Part shown: positions 22,989 to 36,513 of the stretch, one piece after another
How the letters are laid out: every line of letters starts with the position of its first letter
How positions within the stretch are numbered: the first letter of the stretch is position 1
Origin: Utricularia gibba
Lineage: Eukaryota > Streptophyta > Magnoliopsida > Lamiales > Lentibulariaceae
NCBI GenBank assembly: GCA_002189035.1
Contig: NEEC01000004.1
Location: 3,782,001 to 3,846,000, forward strand
Length of the DNA stretch: 64,000 nucleotides
Direction of reading: 5' to 3'
Translations under genes and position numbers: made by a program
The notes under the pieces: generated by a model
Told to the model about the DNA's origin: nothing
The model's database searches: none
The model's input: only the letters and a program-made list of their open reading frames with translations

Positions 22989-23920
22989 GTACTGTCACAC
23001 AAAGGTTCGTCTGACTTTATTTCACAATTCACTTGTTGATTCAGATAAGGAGTGAAGGGAGTGGCAGCATCTCTTGATTCAATCATTCCAAATTTTATCA
23101 ATAGGTCCTCTGTATACTTTCGTTGGCTTAAGAAAATATAATTGTCTTCCCGAATAATTTCCAATCCTAGAATCTACTTAGCCAATCCCAAATCGGTTAG
23201 CTCAAACATTTCTACTAGTTTCCTTTTTTGCTCAGATATCATGTTTTTGTTGTTACCAGTCAATAGAATGTCATCTAAATACAATGCAATTATAGCATTT
23301 CCTACTTCATTGTCTAGAACATAGAGAGTGGTATCGTTTTTGTTTCTTGTGTAGCCCATGTCCAAGAAAAAAATGTCTAGTGTTATACCATTCCTTGGGT
23401 GCTTGTTTCAATTTATAGAGTGACTTTTGTAACTTTAATACCTTTTCTGAGCCGTTTCTAAGAATGAATTCGGGTGAGTTTTATACATAAATATATTCAT
23501 TTAGTTCTCTGTTTAGAAATGTTCTTTTGATGTCTAGATGATGTAGATTCCAATAATCGATGCCTTCTCTTTGCAGATATCCGTTCGCAACAAGCCTTGA
23601 TTTCAGCTTGTTTATTGAACTATCAGGATTGAGTTTAGTCCAAAACACCCATTTGAGGCCGAGAGGCTTGATATCGAAAGGTTTGTCTACTGCAGTCCAT
23701 ACTTGGTGATTTTAAATTGACTTCAATTCATCTTCCATGGACTTCTTCCATGCAGGATCGCACAATACCTCATATAAAGATTCATTGTCATGATCAGATT
23801 CGATAGACATCAGTAAGTCTATCATAACCTCTAATTCGATATTCATCATTGTCATGATCAGATTCATTGAACTGAAAATGAGGAACATAGAGTTCATCGT
23901 TTGTGTTGCTCCCTTCATAA
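22989..23920 (-). pseudogene. Copia element 2 reverse transcriptase
   Basis: Minus frames show, from high to low coordinates, the RT start EVLCDPAWKKSMEDELKSI (23780-23712), then MGYTRNKNDTTLYVLDNEVG and LYLDDILLTGNN (YVDD-type site written LDD, about 23280), and IFLSQRKYTEDLLIKFGMIE. Frame changes occur about 23400-23700. The text ends at the hAT insertion. Confidence 0.85.
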
Positions 23921-24523
23921 ATTATTGGAGGGAGAATCTGAGAGTTTGATTTCATTTTTTGACATGAGATTCTTAAATCAGTTTGAGGTAACAAACCATC
24001 TTCCTGATGTTCAGAAGATGCTGTAATTATGTGATCGGGTCTCACAGGATTGTTTTCATTGTTTTCTACTGAATCAAATATATCCTACTGAATCTTGTGG
24101 AGTGGTCATCATAGTTTGTAACTGTCTCTTTTGCAGTAAGATTATTCTCATTATGGGTACCTATAGAATTTAATATATGAGGAGATTCAGGGACGTAGGG
24201 CTCTGTTAAATTTCTTTGAGAATTTTCATCACTATTTCTGGTATATATGCTATTAATTGGCACTTCATTATCATGTGAAATACTTGGCATTTCTTCACGT
24301 TGAGACATACTTGTATCATGCTCATATAGTCCTTTGGTTGCACTATGATTTTCTTGATCATCAACAGGGAATAAAAATTGAGATCATGAATATATGAAGT
24401 CTCTTTGGTTGGAGTGTCAGGAGTGGGATTCCACTTAAAGGTATGTCCTTCATCGACAACCACATCAGTACATCTTGAAGTAATAACTTTGTTATCTTGA
24501 GGAATAAATATTATGTAGATTTT

Positions 24524-25340
24524 TTAGGTGTCTGAATATCCAATAAATGCGCCAGTTTGATAGTGATTTTCAAGTTTGTTGTGTTTCTCTTTAGGAACAA
24601 ATACGTAGCATAAAGATCTGAAGGTCTTCAAGTTCTGGAGTTCTGGGACCTTCTTGTGCCATAGTTCAAAGGGAGTTTTTCCTCCAGGTATTCCCTTGAT
24701 GAGAAGTCCATTCAATAAAAACACAGTCGTGTTCACAACCTCTCCCCAAAATTATAGAGGTACGTTGTGTTCCAATTGAAGTCATCTTGTCATATTCATA
24801 ATCATTTGGTTTTTCCTTTTGCAGACTTCATTTTGTTATGGCATATAAGGTACCGTGCACTGGTGAGTGATATCATTCTCATTGCAAATATTCGGGTGTC
24901 AATAGCTTTGTACTCTCCATCATTATCAGTGTGAAGAGTGAGTATCTTCAAGCCACTTTGAGCCTCTACAATTGCCTTGAATATTTTGAAATGTTTTGAA
25001 GCCTCTAACTTTTGTTTCAAAAAGTAAACTCATACGTATTTTGAATAATCATTAGTAAAAATGATGTAATATTTGTTGCCACCTAATGTCATTTCTTTTA
25101 TTTGTCCACGGATATCACTTGAGACCAATTTAAGTTTTGCTCAAAGATTGCTATCCTCCGGTCAAATGAGCTTCTACTCATTTTTCCTTGAAGGGATACA
25201 TGGCAGAGGAGATGATACTCATGTATTTCAGGTAAATCAAGAATGGTACCTTTTGCTTGAGCATTTTTTAGAAGAGACTAATGGTGATGGTCCAATCTTT
25301 TGTGCCATAGGTGAGAGGAATCCATTGTTGCAAAACTAAG
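24524..25340 (-). pseudogene. Copia element 2 integrase region
   Basis: Open piece 25020-24802 contains LKILTLHTDNDGEY (integrase D-motif region). 24736-24524 contains MNTTVFLLNGL, GGKTPFELWHKKVPEL and GAFIGYSDT, the typical integrase C-terminal stretch of copia. Linker text to 24070 is degraded. Confidence 0.8.
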
Positions 25341-25351
25341 ATTATGTTAGT

Positions 25352-25710
25352 TTAATCGAAATGTATGGAAAATAGTCGATTTACCAATGGCACACTTAAT
25401 ACAGTGTACCGATCTTGATCTTTGATAGAACATGTGTGGTCTTCAAGATATACGTTATATTCGTTTTCTATAAGTTGGTCAGCACTCAATAAATTTTGTG
25501 AAGCTTGAGGCACGTGATATACATCTACGATTTTAATGAGTTTTTGATCTATCTCCAAGCAGATAGATCCCTTGCCTTCGACGAAGATAGGTTTTCCATC
25601 TGCAAGAGTAAGTGTTTTTCTTGATATATTTGCATAGGTAATAAACACAGATTTATTGTGAGTTAGGTGGTTGCGGCAAGCGCTGTCAATGAACCATGTG
25701 GTCTTGTGTC
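25352..25710 (-). pseudogene. Copia element 2 protease / pre-integrase region
   Basis: WFIDSACRNHLTHNKS (protease site with DSA in place of DSG) at about 25700-25650 runs into SLADGKP-type text and VDVYHVPQASQNLLSADQL, the conserved pre-integrase block. Confidence 0.8.
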
Positions 25711-25862
25711 TGTGATCAATGAATGCTATAAGTAAAATCTTCCTGCCCTATGAGTAAATAAAAACCTTGGAAAATTTATTTAGATCATCACGTACATCAT
25801 TGGTTTTTCCTTAAATGTTTTCAGCTCTTCAAGAAGTTGTTGTTGGCCAAGCAGAGTGTGCA

Positions 25863-26670
25863 CTACGCATCAGGGTGCCAAAAACAATTCATTGGTAGAT
25901 GGTTTTTTTGTGCACAATAAGGGCAAGGAAGATGAGGTCCCTTCTCCTTTTTTTTTTCTGCACAAAAAATAGGTGCAATATAGGTTTGATGCTTTTCTCC
26001 TTTGACATCAATTGATGGAAATGAAGCTTTGAATACAGCATCTTGTAAGTTTTCTTCACTGCGAGCCTTTCTTCTACTATCAACATTCTTGAAGTGATTC
26101 AGCAGTTGTTGCAGGTTCAAAGTTTCAAAAAATCATGTGGCTTCAAGTGATTCGATAAGTGCATCAAATTCCCATGGAGTGCTGTGGATAACACGAGCTT
26201 TGAGTTTTCTTTCTTCATGCCCATCCACTTCCTCTCCAAGGCGTTTTAATTTCTCCAGGTTTTTGAGGAGTTGTTCTACACTTGTTGCCACTTCGCCGTC
26301 TTTTATTCTGAAATTGTAGACTTGATTCCATAGCACTTGAATTTCTCTTTGTTTGTCTTCCTTTGTTTCTTCATAAGTTGCTTGCATAGTGATCTAGGGT
26401 TCTCATGGAGGTTTTCTCGTGATGTAACGATATGTGTCTCCGACCACTGCAGATGCAATAACAGCAGTGGCCTGGATTTCCTTTTCATTGTAATCCCTTT
26501 CTGTTGCTAATTTTTCATCAGTTGTGCCTTCAAATATGGGATCTGTAGCAATAATTTTCCAAAGGCCATGAATTCGCAAGTATATCTCTATCTTTTGCGC
26601 TCATATATCATATTCTTTGCCATCAAATAATAGTGGGGATATGTTTGTGACTGACATATTTGTAGCCATG
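25863..26670 (-). pseudogene. Copia element 2 gag
   Basis: Starts at ATG 26670 (SPLLFDGKEYD). It has QATYEETKEDKQREIQVLWNQ-like UBN2 text at 26387-26133 and a CCHC knuckle CPYCAQKNHLPMNC at about 25920-25880. An early stop in the first 30 codons and several frame changes are present. Confidence 0.8.
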
Positions 26671-26794
26671 TTGCAGCTGCAAATGAAGATACAATAGAGC
26701 AAAAATAATTTTATGAGGGGGTTAGAAACTTGAGAACAAACCAGAGTGCAGAAGGTTGATCAATGTTGACAAATGTTTCACGTTGGATTCACCA

Positions 26795-27238
26795 TATAAG
26801 CGATATTGATATAATATCTGGTATGAAGTATGAATTTGAGAATGTGGTATGAGAGATATTTGTAATAGGCAAAGCAAATTCTTACAGAATACAAAAGCAT
26901 TTTACAAGAAGAAGCATAGCAGGTACTTTAAGGGCAACGGATAAATGTCCGTTACCTATGAAATAGGTATTAGCCGTTAGAGAGCAATAATTGTGATATA
27001 GACTTCATTTGGGCTTGAAAGGTTCAATCTTGGGCCTGGACAAACATGTTGATTACTATCGGGTTTTTAGTATTGACATATTTAGTTGATGAAGGGTTCA
27101 AAATAATCAATCTCAATTCTCTATTCGCTTTCCTCTTGTCGCCACAATTTGCTCTGAATGACACGCCTCTCTCGGTCAATTTCTTATCTTCATCAGATTA
27201 TTGAAGTTTCTCCTTAGCTCCATGATCACATACCTTCA
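26795..27238 (-). repeat. 5' LTR of copia element 2
   Basis: 444 bp, homologous to 18904-19338, bordered outside by the duplication ctaag (27239-27243). Confidence 0.85.
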
Positions 27239-27243
27239 CTAAG

Positions 27244-30200
27244 AAGCCTTTACATGCAGAAAACTCAACCTTTAGACAAGTAGGAAAATGGGAAACCTCC
27301 AAAAGCGGGAAAAATAAAATAAAATCTCTTACACACGTGCTTCATAGCTTTTTCAGAAACATGAACTGCTCTACAAATGGACCAATGACAAGAAACCCTA
27401 AGCTCAACCTGACAAATGTGGGGTATCTGCACAATCGCCCAACAACTCCAATCTCTAGCTTCAATCCACATAACGCCCCACGTGGGTGTCTGCCAAAGAA
27501 CCAAATAAAAGAAATGGAGAAAGATAGAAAACCCTATACCGCGATGTGGGGCAGAAGAAAGTTTTAGGGAAGTTGCGAGGGAGGATGAACACAAACGACA
27601 TGATAACCTTTAAAATAAAATATTTTAAAAAACAAAACAAAAATGAAATTTTAATTCCATTCGCTTCACTGAAATACACATTTTTTTTGAATTATTTAAC
27701 ATGTTTGATATTGTATTTATTTTATTTTAAACACATTAAAATTCGAATATAATTTTTGGAGAAATAACAATTTTTGTTTTGAAAATTATCAATATATACC
27801 ACTATTGTTTTTTACAAACTTCAATTTTATTACTATTTTTAAATTTTTTTTCCACATCTTCTGATATTTTCAATTATAAATTTGGCTTAATTATTTTAAT
27901 TTAGTCCGATTATGGAAAGTACACGTTATTATTCCCAAATATGATTCATTATATTATTAAAAAAATAATACTACTTTTGAATAATCAAAATTGATGTTAA
28001 TAACAATATTTTTCTGTCGAATAAACCATTTGTGGAAAGAGAAAAAAAAACACTTAAAAATAATTCATCATATTGATATTGAATAGCCGATATTAGTTTC
28101 CAAACATATTATTTTAAATTAAACTGGAATTACTAATTCATAATAAAAATATAAATAGAAGCTTAAAAAAAGTAACAAAATAATTATTGAAACAAATATA
28201 ATATGTGTTGACATTTTTTCACTCCACATTTTTTAAATAATTTGAAATTACGCATTCCAGTGTGCACTTTTGAAGCAGGATGTGTTCCTGCGTTGGGTAT
28301 TGAGAGCAACCACGTGGAATAGGTGCTTTCAAAAAAGGCACTTTCTTGGATGATTATTGTCCATCTAAAGCATCTTTTTTCTTGTCTAAAAACCTAAATA
28401 CTACCTCATTTTCCCCATACGAATTAAAAAGCATCGAAATATATAAGAATACTATCAAAAAACAAATGAAACAAAATACAGGTAGCACTAGATATGGGCA
28501 CGAGTTGACACTTACAGAATAACAATGAATCAGGATAAAACATATAATTAATCGAGTCAGTCAACGAGTTAAACACTTAAATTTGACTCATACCACAAGT
28601 TAATCAGGTTTGAATATTTAAGTTGCAAGCACCATGTGTGCTTTAATCAATGTTTATTATAATTTATGAAAGTAAAGAGCATCCGAATGCACAGTACTAC
28701 GTTTACATTAATCGGTATTTATCATAAATATATATTTATATATTTAAAAAAAATATGAATTGACTCATGTCAAATTCTGATAAAAAAAAATATTTAATTC
28801 GACTCGTAATCAGACGAAGGCTAGGTATGAGTGATTGTATTTCTGGGGACTATATTGAACTCCAGAAATAGCGGTGGGCGTTGCATTGCTGCTTCTCTAT
28901 GCTGTCCAAATCAATATACGCTTGTCGGCGGGATCGTGTTCAACAACAGCAATACCAGCCACATGTCTACTTATTTTTCTTCTTTCCACACTTGCCACAT
29001 GATTAAAGTAGTAAAAAAAACAACGCAATGACCAATTGATTTATTCTAGAAAATGCTTTTTATAGAAGTAAAAGAAGCACCTCATGCTACATAAAACCGC
29101 TATATTGTTGAAGGTTTGGAATCGTTTATTATTTAATTTTATTTTATGATAGCACATAATTTTTTTAAATCATCTAATTTATTATGAAAGGAAAAAAAAA
29201 CACACACACACACACAATGCAAAAGCAACATGGTGCAGGTCACTTATTAGGACACAAGTGAGCTCGCTTTATGTCACTTGGTGAAATGTAGTGGTTTTCT
29301 AAGATAAGATGATTGCAATAATTCCAAAAGATAGCACAAACGATGTTGTTTTTTTTTTTAACTATTAACAATGTTGGAAATTATTGAATTTTCATGTTTT
29401 TTTTGACAATTTAATTCAAAAATAGTTTATAAAAAATAATATAATTGATGAAAGGATCTCGAATTAATGCCATTCACTAATTATATGATTTGTAAAAAAT
29501 ATTTTTTATTAGCGCGTAACTTAGTTATCCAAAATGATATTATTTATAACATATTATAAATAATGTGTCCAAATACTTGCTTGTTGACATAAAATAAAAA
29601 AATTGAAGTATAGTTTTCACATAATAAGATTGTGCCAAGATTAGATATTAATAAAAATAAATAACAAGAATTAACCCTTTTCTGAAACAAAACTAACAAT
29701 ACTTGATATTTTTTAGTTACTCTAATCATCTTTATTCATAATCAATGTTTTAAATATTGGTAAAATTTTGTGCTTTTATTTCTTTTCAAAATAAAATGTT
29801 GTTGAAATTTCTTTCGAAAATTCAATTATGAATTAAATTCAAGATCCGAAACTGTTTTCGAATAATAATAATCATTTCACACGCGCCATGGCGACACACA
29901 ACATCCCTTAAACCATCTTAACTCACCACTTTGCCCTTTTTTAAGAATATTGTGGGCATGCCTTTCACAAATGCAATCATCTCCAGCATTCATTTACGTC
30001 AAATCAACATCTTACCTTACAAAAGGGCTTACTTCAACATGGACTCCTTTCCAAAAACCAATTCATAAGTCATATTAATAAAATTCATATAAATTTGAAA
30101 GTATTTTTTTAATGATGATTATTATAGAATTAATTCATATTTGAAGATTTAAAAAGTCAGATAGGATTTTTATAAATAATGACATGTTTACTCATATTTA

Positions 30201-31420
30201 TTAATAATCATATTTTATAAATTTACTCACCAAATGTATCATCTTAGAAACTTAATCCAAAGAGGGACACAACATAGTGATAGGTAGGGACTCGTCCAAA
30301 CTTTGAAAAAAGAAAATTCTCTGAATTTTTTTCCTTTTTGCAATTTTTTAAGGTTTAAGAATTTTTGTGTCATTTTCAAGATCAGAATTATTATTTTTTT
30401 CATTTTTCTTGCAGAAATGTGAGCGATAAATAAATACGAGATAGGATATTTTTTACGGGGACTGGATAGTTCAGAAAACAAAAAACAAAAAAGCAATGAA
30501 AACCCATTGTTGAATCCTTTTATTTCATGATTGTTATTACCATCTAATACACAATTTTCAATCCAAATATGAAGTGTTTATCCTCTAATAATTTGACGCT
30601 TGGAATAATCAAGGATAGTCCAAGTCCAAGCCAATCGAGAGATAACACTCAAGGTAACAAGTGCCACCGAGTAAGAGACTTGGATTGAAGGAGACAAAGT
30701 TAAATAGTTCACTCGGAAAAAACAACGTTGTGGTGGCTTAGTTGGCCACCGTGTCGGTTGCTTATGATTAAAAAAAAAAAGAGAGATGGATCACTCACGT
30801 TGGAGCGAGGGTTCCAAAGATCCTTAAGATATGTTTTGTTGGATTGATATGAAGCATTTTGGTAGGAAACTAAATATTATTTATATATTTGGTTGATTGG
30901 TTAAATTATGCGTGCATAAAAAACAATATATTGAAATCATGCAAATAATCCTAAAGTAGAGTTGAGTTCTTTTCTATCGTCTGATAAGGATTTTTTTTAT
31001 CCCAAATAAAATTAAACCTATATATTCTCTTCTATTTAACCAAACTGACCCTTAAAAAGAGAGACTATCAAATGTGGAGTGACTCGGTTCACTTGGCGTA
31101 ATGTGAATTTAGAGTGACACCGAGTGAAGAGCGAATTTTGAGGGTAAAAGTATGATATTTAGAGGGTTTGATCTGATTATTTGGTTTTGGATTCTTCTCT
31201 TTTTTTTTCATCTTTCGTTTTTTTGTATATTTTTTAGGGTATTTTTTTCACCAAAACTAGTTGAGACCACATCAAACTAAACTTTGACGGTATTTTATAT
31301 TTTGTTTACTTATTCTCCGTAGAGTTTGGTATTCTTTTCCAAAAATGATGCTGGTACTCTTTTTGCCACAACACAAAGTAATTTTTATTTTTATGCGCAT
31401 GACACGTACTTTTACGCGAA
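27244..31420. other. AT-rich spacer between copia element 2 and the UMAMIT gene
   Basis: About 27250-27600 has moderate G+C and an open minus-strand frame of 109 codons with no recognisable family. The rest is very AT-rich, with a CA dinucleotide run at 29201-29216 and many poly-A/T runs. I see no gene I can support. About 28840-29030 reads as a short hydrophobic plus-strand peptide (ALLLLYAVQ) of unknown meaning. Confidence 0.45.
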
Positions 31421-31552
31421 AATGTGACATTAATTGTATCTACCACAATCATGCACTTGCTCAAAGTTCTTTTTATAGGCTCGGACAGGATGCATGTGAA
31501 GCGTGCCACGAGCTTCCACTGTCCTCCCACTTCTCGAACGTGGAAGAAGTTC

Positions 31553-33209
31553 ATGGATCTCGTTCCCAGGATCGGGATCCTGAAGCCATTTCTCTACGTC
31601 CTCCTCATACAACTCGGCAACGCCGGCTTCGCCCTCATCGCCAAGGCGGCGCTAAACGAAGGCTCCAGCCACTATGTCTTCTCCGTCTACAGAAGCGCAG
31701 TCGCTGCTCTCGTTTTGGCCCCTTCGCCTTGATCTTGGACAGGTTCCCAGCCCGTACACATGCTTCTCTCTTTTAGCTACTGTTTTTCCAACTTCTCACT
31801 CTGCGAGCTCTACCACAATTTTAACAGGAAAACCAGGCCAGTGATGACTCTGGGGGCCTTCCTGAAGATCATGTTGCTCGGGTTTCTAGAGTAAGCTATA
31901 AATTACCATTTTTTTTAATTTACATCTCGTGAGATAATTTTGTTGTCGTAAAACAGTCCAGTGGTGGGTCAGAACTTGTTTTTTCAAGGGATGAAGTACA
32001 CCACGCCGACGGTTGCGGCTGCCCTCTGCAATGTCATCCCGGCGCTCACCTTTCTCGTGGCTTCGATGTTTCGGTGAATCCAGAAGCTTCTTAATTATGA
32101 AATATCACAAAACAATAAAAAAATCAGCTTTTTCGATCTCTGATTATCGAAAGCTAAGACCCTTTTGTATGTAACAAGTAGATCGTGTTCTTGACAGGAT
32201 TGAGAAGGTGAATATGAAAAGAATAGCAAGCCATGCAATGATTTTTGGGACGGTGGTGACGTTGGGCGGAGCCATGATGATGACCGTAGTAAATGGGCCT
32301 GTCATCGGACTGCCGTGGACTCACCATGCCCACGGCGGCGCTCCACCTCCATACAACCCCAACGACCGGCCGGATCCGATCAAAGGGGCGGTCATGGTCT
32401 CATCCGGCTGCCTTTGCTACTCCATATTCTTCATCCTTATGGTACCCTTTCTTCTACTAGCATTATTTCTTCAAAGAAAGAAAAAAACAAACTTATTCCA
32501 ATACCATCTACGCAGTCCATCACTTTGAAGACATACTCTTCGGGATTGTCCCTAACTGCGTTGATATGCACCTTGGGCGCCCTGGAAGGGACCGTGGTCA
32601 CCCTAGTGGCCGAGAGAAGGAACACAGCGGTTTGGAAACTAGGCTGGAACCTCAAACTCCTGGCTTACCTATACGGCGTAAGAGCATCCTTTTTCTTTTC
32701 TTTTCTCAACGGCAAGTCTACTGCTCCATCATAACTCGCATCAACATTTCTGGGTTTCGCCGCCGGCGGTGCAGGGAGTCGTGTCATCGGGAGTAACATA
32801 CTACCTTTCCGGAGCGGTCATGAAGAAAAAGGGGCCGGTGTTCTTGACGGCGTTTCAACCTCTAAGCATGATCATCGTCGCCATCCTGAGTTCCTTCGTC
32901 TTTTCAGAGGAGATGTCTACCGGGAAGTAAGCAACCCATTTCAGCCTCTTTTTGCTCCATTATTTTTTCATTCATTCGTTCTCTAGGATTACCGGAGGAT
33001 TGGTGATAGTCATCGGGCTCTACATGGTGGTATGGGGAAGAGAAAAGGGCAGAAAGAGGAGGAGCTTGCCATTGCCCAACACAAATCACCAGAAATCGCC
33101 CCTAAAACCGACAACTTTCCCAAAGACGATGGCGTCGTTTGATTACTCCAAAGCAATGAAGTATTTTCATCTCAGGGTGTATCATGGTGTGTGCACAAGC
33201 GAATTTTAA
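31553..33209 (+). CDS. UMAMIT / nodulin MtN21-like (EamA) membrane transporter, one frame break
   Basis: Seven exons: 31553-31742, 31828-31890, 31957-32073, 32198-32441, 32516-32677, 32775-32926 and 32987-33209. The product would be about 383 residues with ten predicted membrane spans in two EamA repeats. Family text is clear: KPFLYVLLIQLGNAGFALIAKAAL, VVGQNLFFQGMKYTTPTVAAALCNVIPALTF, ITLKTYSSGLSLTALIC and YLSGAVMKKKGPVFLTAFQPLSMIIVAI. Family members export amino acids and other solutes across plasma or vacuolar membranes; the substrate here is unknown. The frame breaks once in exon 1 at a CCCC run (31719-31722). One missing base there would explain it and makes the total exactly 384 codons. 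All splice sites are intact, so an assembly error is likelier than a dead gene. A TATA-like tttttataggc lies about 80 nt before the ATG. Confidence 0.88.
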
Positions 33210-34853
33210 GTACTTAATAATTTAAAATTACCATATGAATTTGAAATAAATGATTCAATTTGGAACATCACATACATTAGGATTTTTATTTTTACAAATT
33301 TGTACTAAAATCAGAAATAGATATAAATTATTTTTAAAAATAACTTCTATTTATACAAATTATAGGAGTTTTTCATTGTACTTCTGTTTTTATTTATATT
33401 TTCAGCAATTGTGTAGAACAAACCCATAATGCTTGAAAAGCCATGTAAAAAACCAATTCTTGTTCAAAAAATATCTTATATGTTCCAAATTTCCATATAA
33501 TTTCATTTTATCAGAATTAATTCTCGAAAATTGATACAATTTTTATAAATAACTTAGGAGGGTACTTCTAAGAATATTAATTTTTGAGAATTCGGATATA
33601 GATTTACATTGCATCCATATCGTTTATAAAATAATTCCAAATGTTTTCCATTTTTTAATAAATTATTCATTTATAATGTGAAATTATAATATTTAATGAA
33701 AATATATTTAACTATTATAATAATATAAATATAATGTTTATATTCCAAGCATACATTAATTATATAATAACTAATTCTAAATATATATTTATTCTCATTT
33801 TATCAGCGCACTATGACGATTGATTTTTTTCAATCTCACTTTTTTAAGGGCGGAGATTGGTATTTATAAACACAGAAAACATTTTTTCAAAAAAAAGTTT
33901 TTAAATAATTTTATATTATGAAAAAATATTAAACCGTAATTAAATTAAGTCGAATTTAATGGGATCATAATTGGACCATTATTCATGTTTTATATTTTAA
34001 AATAATTCGAATTTAACTCAATCATCATTTTGAACCATTTATATTATGTTTAATCGTGATTTTTTAAACATTGAAAAAAAAAAGAAAACAAAACAAAGTG
34101 CGGGACACAGCCGTACGATCCAGCACACAACTCCATTGCATCCATTGCTTTGTAATAAAGAAAAAGTCACGTTTTGGATGGATTTGGCAATGTATACTAT
34201 TTTTTTTAATTTTGTATTAACGTAATTAATAAATAGATTGAGATTTTACCCTAATTGTGATATTTATAATGAAGTAATCTAATCTAAATGCTTCTTTCAT
34301 ATGATGTTTTAATTTGATTGCTACCAAATACGGTTGGGGATAATTTGTACAAAAATAAGTGATTTGCGAAACATGAATATGATTTGCAGAAATTATTATT
34401 TACGAAAAAAATTATTATTTATCACATATTTAGTATAAAGTTTTATAATTGGAATAATATAAAATATTGTTAAAAAATGGTAAATAAACTTTTTATAAAT
34501 AACTCAAGGCATAATAGTACAAAATATTTCCAAAATGCTCATAATTCAGCATTTTTAAAAAATATTTATGTAAAGTAACAACGAACACTTAGATGAAATA
34601 TGAAAAATAAATAATCAAGGATTATAAGTGATAATTGCAATAAAACGAGTATTATTGTCTTTTGAGCCATACAACTTGCTATGCCCATCTATGATGCGGT
34701 AAAAAATCTCACTCTTTGAGATCAACTTTGAACAACTTCATATTTAAAAGTTGTGATTAGACAATAGTAAAAAATATAATGATTTGCTCAAGAAAGCACT
34801 GAAAATCGTGTACAAAAAAAAAACCACTTGAGCATCAAGGTTTTCGCAAAATT
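33210..34853. other. AT-rich spacer
   Basis: Extremely AT-rich, no ORF or repeat recognised. It ends at the duplication aaatt (34849-34853) of copia element 3. Confidence 0.5.
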
Positions 34854-35139
34854 TGCTAACAAACAAGAGTAAAGTGCACTTAATGTGCTAACGAAAAATA
34901 GAAGAAAAAACAATTGTGACTGTCCTTTCAATTTATTAGTATACATTAATTTTTACAGACTGATATTTGGAAATTTATGCAAAAGATAACACTCAAAAAA
35001 ACAGCACACACATTCATCATAACTACATCAATTTCTTCATCTTTATTACATCAGTTTTTGTGTGATGATAGAAGCCCCTTTATTCCAACAGTTTTTGATA
35101 ACGATAGGAGCCGCTTAGCTTTCCAGATTAACTTCAACA
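34854..35139 (-). repeat. 3' LTR of copia element 3
   Basis: 286 bp homologous to the split LTR at 38690-38797 plus 40089-40262. TG...CA ends on the plus strand (TGCTAACA ... CTTCAACA). Confidence 0.8.
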
Positions 35140-35840
35140 TCCCCCCCTAAGCTGGAGAGTTTCTCCGATCTCAGTAGCTTGTGGAAACGCTCAAATGCAT
35201 GGACCTTTATTGGCTTAGTAAATATGTCAGCAACTTGATCATCTGTCTTCATATTGCACAATTTAACCATCTGGTCTCTCACGCATTCTCTAATAAAATG
35301 GAATTTTGTGCCTATGTGCTTGCTGCATTGGTGAAAAACCAGATTGTATCTAAGAGCCATAGCTGATTTATTATTCACTCCTGCCCTAATAAGATCTTTG
35401 ATAAAAACAAAAAAAACAAAAAACATCAAGCTTCCCAGCACAAAGCTCAACCACAAGGCATAACAAACTGTTGAATTGGCTACGACATGCTCAGCTTCAC
35501 AAGAAGGCAATGTAACCACTGGTTGCTTCTTTGAACTCCAGACAACAGCAGTTTCACCAAAGAAAAACGCTAATCCAGTGGTACTTCAAAAATCATCAAT
35601 ACTCTCAACCCAATCACTATCTGAATATTCTAAAAGTTCAAAATTTTCAGAACACTAATACCACATTCCAAGATCAATTGTACCTTTTAGATATCGAAGA
35701 ATCCTTCTTGCTGCTTTGAAATGAACTTCTTTGGAGTGTTCCATAAATCTGCAAACAAGTCCTACTTCAAACAATACATCTGGACGTATGCTTGCAGTGT
35801 AATTTAAGGAACCAACCATGCTCTTAAAATCTGCAGACAA
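35140..35840 (-). pseudogene. Copia element 3 RT end and RNase H
   Basis: 35840-35655 reads FKSMVGSLNYTASIRPDVLFEVGLV and AARRILRYLKGTIDLG. 35519-35140 reads LPSCEAEHVVA, GTKFHFIRECVRDQMVKL and DDQVADIFTKPIKVHAFERFHKLL, the usual copia pol end. The two are in different frames. Confidence 0.85.
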
Positions 35841-36513
35841 GTCCTAATGATCCACAAACATATAACGAGTATTCATGTGAGCATTGTGAAAACCCATGAT
35901 CTTTAAAAAAAGCATCAAGTCCATAGAGAGCCTTATATAAACTTCATAACTTTGTTCTCATTTCCAGTTTCCATAAAACCAAGTTGTTGTCTAATATAGA
36001 TATCTTCTCCAAAGATTTCGTTTAAAAATGCAGTCTTAACATCTGTCTATCAGATTTTCCAATGAAATTGAGCTACCAATGCAATAATTAGATGAACAGT
36101 TTCCATTTTTGCCACAAGTGCAAACACTTGGTCATAATCGATCCCTTCCTTTTTGTTTGTAACCTTTGGCAACTAACCTGTCTCTAAACCTATCAATCTC
36201 ACGATTTGCTTAATGTTTTATCTTGTACAGCCATCTTCATCCAATTATTGATTTATCAGTAGGTCTATCTACCAGGCTCCATTTGTTATTCCTTTCAATG
36301 GAGCGAATCTCCTCTTCCATGGCTTTTTAGTCCACAGGTTCAATGTCAATCATCAAACAAAACTGACTAAAATGATTTACCTCTTGGTAATATTCATCTC
36401 TATGTCCAAGAACATCCACAACATAATCCTCAAAATGATGTGGAAGTCTCCTAATTCTGATTTCTCTTACAACTGCTGCAGGGTTCGTGTCTTTCTTGAT
36501 CATTCGTCATTGA

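Larger units (their letters stand above)
18904..27238 (-). mobile_element. Ty1-copia LTR retrotransposon 2, full length, split by a hAT element
   Basis: LTRs at 18904-19338 (435 bp) and 26795-27238 (444 bp), and an exact 5-bp duplication ctaag (18899-18903, 27239-27243). On the minus strand the 5' LTR is followed directly by TGGTGAATCCAACG, a primer-binding-site-like sequence (26794-26781). Gag starts at ATG 26670 (MATNMSVTNISPLLFDGKEYD), with a zinc knuckle at about 25910. Then come protease/pre-integrase, integrase and RT. RNase H lies beyond the hAT insertion (20068-22980). A polypurine tract GGAGGAA precedes TGAAGG of the 3' LTR. Many stops make it non-autonomous now. The same family is present in opposite orientation at 14980-16830. 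Confidence 0.9.

Noticed and set aside
25073-25339. Plus-strand open frame of 88 codons inside copia element 2
   Set aside because: Antisense to the integrase region of the retroelement, no resemblance to any family.
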